NCBI GenBank assembly: GCA_937871415.1
Contig: CALMQD010000305.1
Location: 1-7,768 of the forward strand
Direction of reading: 5' to 3'
DNA: 7,768 nucleotides
Source of the DNA: an uncultured Phycisphaerales bacterium
GTDB lineage: Bacteria; Planctomycetota; Phycisphaerae; Phycisphaerales; UBA1924
Shown here: positions 6,630 through 7,768 of the stretch, in pieces
How positions within the stretch are numbered: the stretch's first letter is position 1
Layout of the letters: each line of letters opens with the position of its first letter
The notes under the pieces: generated by a model
What the model was told of the DNA's origin: nothing
The model's input: only the letters and a program-made list of their open reading frames with translations
Databases searched by the model: none
Program-made: the position numbers and the translations under genes

Positions 6630-6657
6630 AAAAAGGCCCGGGCGCTGCGCCCGGGCC
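6630..6657 (-). terminator. Rho-independent terminator of glnN
   Basis: On the minus strand GGCCCGGGC, loop GCAGC, GCCCGGGCC is followed directly by TTTTT. The perfect 9-bp GC stem with a T-tract starts about 34 bases past the glnN stop. This is the clearest intrinsic terminator in the window and separates glnN from the MBOAT operon. Confidence 0.9.
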
Positions 6658-6691
6658 CGTGTTCCAGACTGTTGTCGCCGGCGCCGGAGAA

Positions 6692-7768
<1,077 letters not shown>

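Overview
This is a GC-rich, densely coded bacterial window. Every gene I can support lies on the minus strand, so transcription runs from high to low coordinates. The set of glutamine synthetase III, a diaminopimelate epimerase, an MBOAT/SGNH acetylation pair and an isolated tRNA-Ile(CAU) without an encoded CCA fits a high-GC environmental bacterium. Planctomycetota (perhaps a Phycisphaerae-like lineage) is my best guess, but that is an inference from gene content and style, not a demonstrated placement.

In transcription order: (1) 7768-6692 is the C-terminal half of a type III glutamine synthetase (glnN), closed by a strong intrinsic terminator at 6630-6657. (2) 6573-5083 is a membrane-bound O-acyltransferase (AlgI-like MBOAT), followed after 3 bases by 5079-3973, a single-pass membrane SGNH/AlgX-AlgJ-like protein. 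Together they look like a cell-surface polysaccharide O-acetylation pair. (3) A perfect 8-bp hairpin at 3949-3970 separates this pair from a tRNA-Ile with anticodon CAU (3945-3873). (4) A tight cluster follows: dapF (3830-2835), a 104-residue dimeric alpha/beta-barrel-like protein coupled to it through a GTGA overlap (2838-2524), and an M20 metallopeptidase of the carboxypeptidase G2 type (2558-1308), ending at a GC hairpin (1267-1292). (5) After a 145-base gap with a second palindrome (1219-1238) comes a class III PLP aminotransferase (1162 to the window edge), truncated at its C-terminus by the window.

Functionally the window mixes nitrogen assimilation (glnN), envelope modification (MBOAT/SGNH) and amino-acid or peptidoglycan-precursor metabolism (dapF with M20 peptidase and aminotransferase). 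An aminotransferase, an M20 amidohydrolase and DapF side by side recall the last steps of the acyl-DAP route to lysine. However, the M20 protein resembles carboxypeptidase G2 more than DapE, and the aminotransferase carries a GK-x-TQVC motif that I associate with lysine 6-aminotransferases, so that reading is only a hypothesis. No mobile element, CRISPR array or defence system is visible. No stretch longer than 300 bases lacks a gene; the largest gaps are 1163-1307 and 6574-6691. Long open frames on the plus strand are antisense shadows of the real genes.
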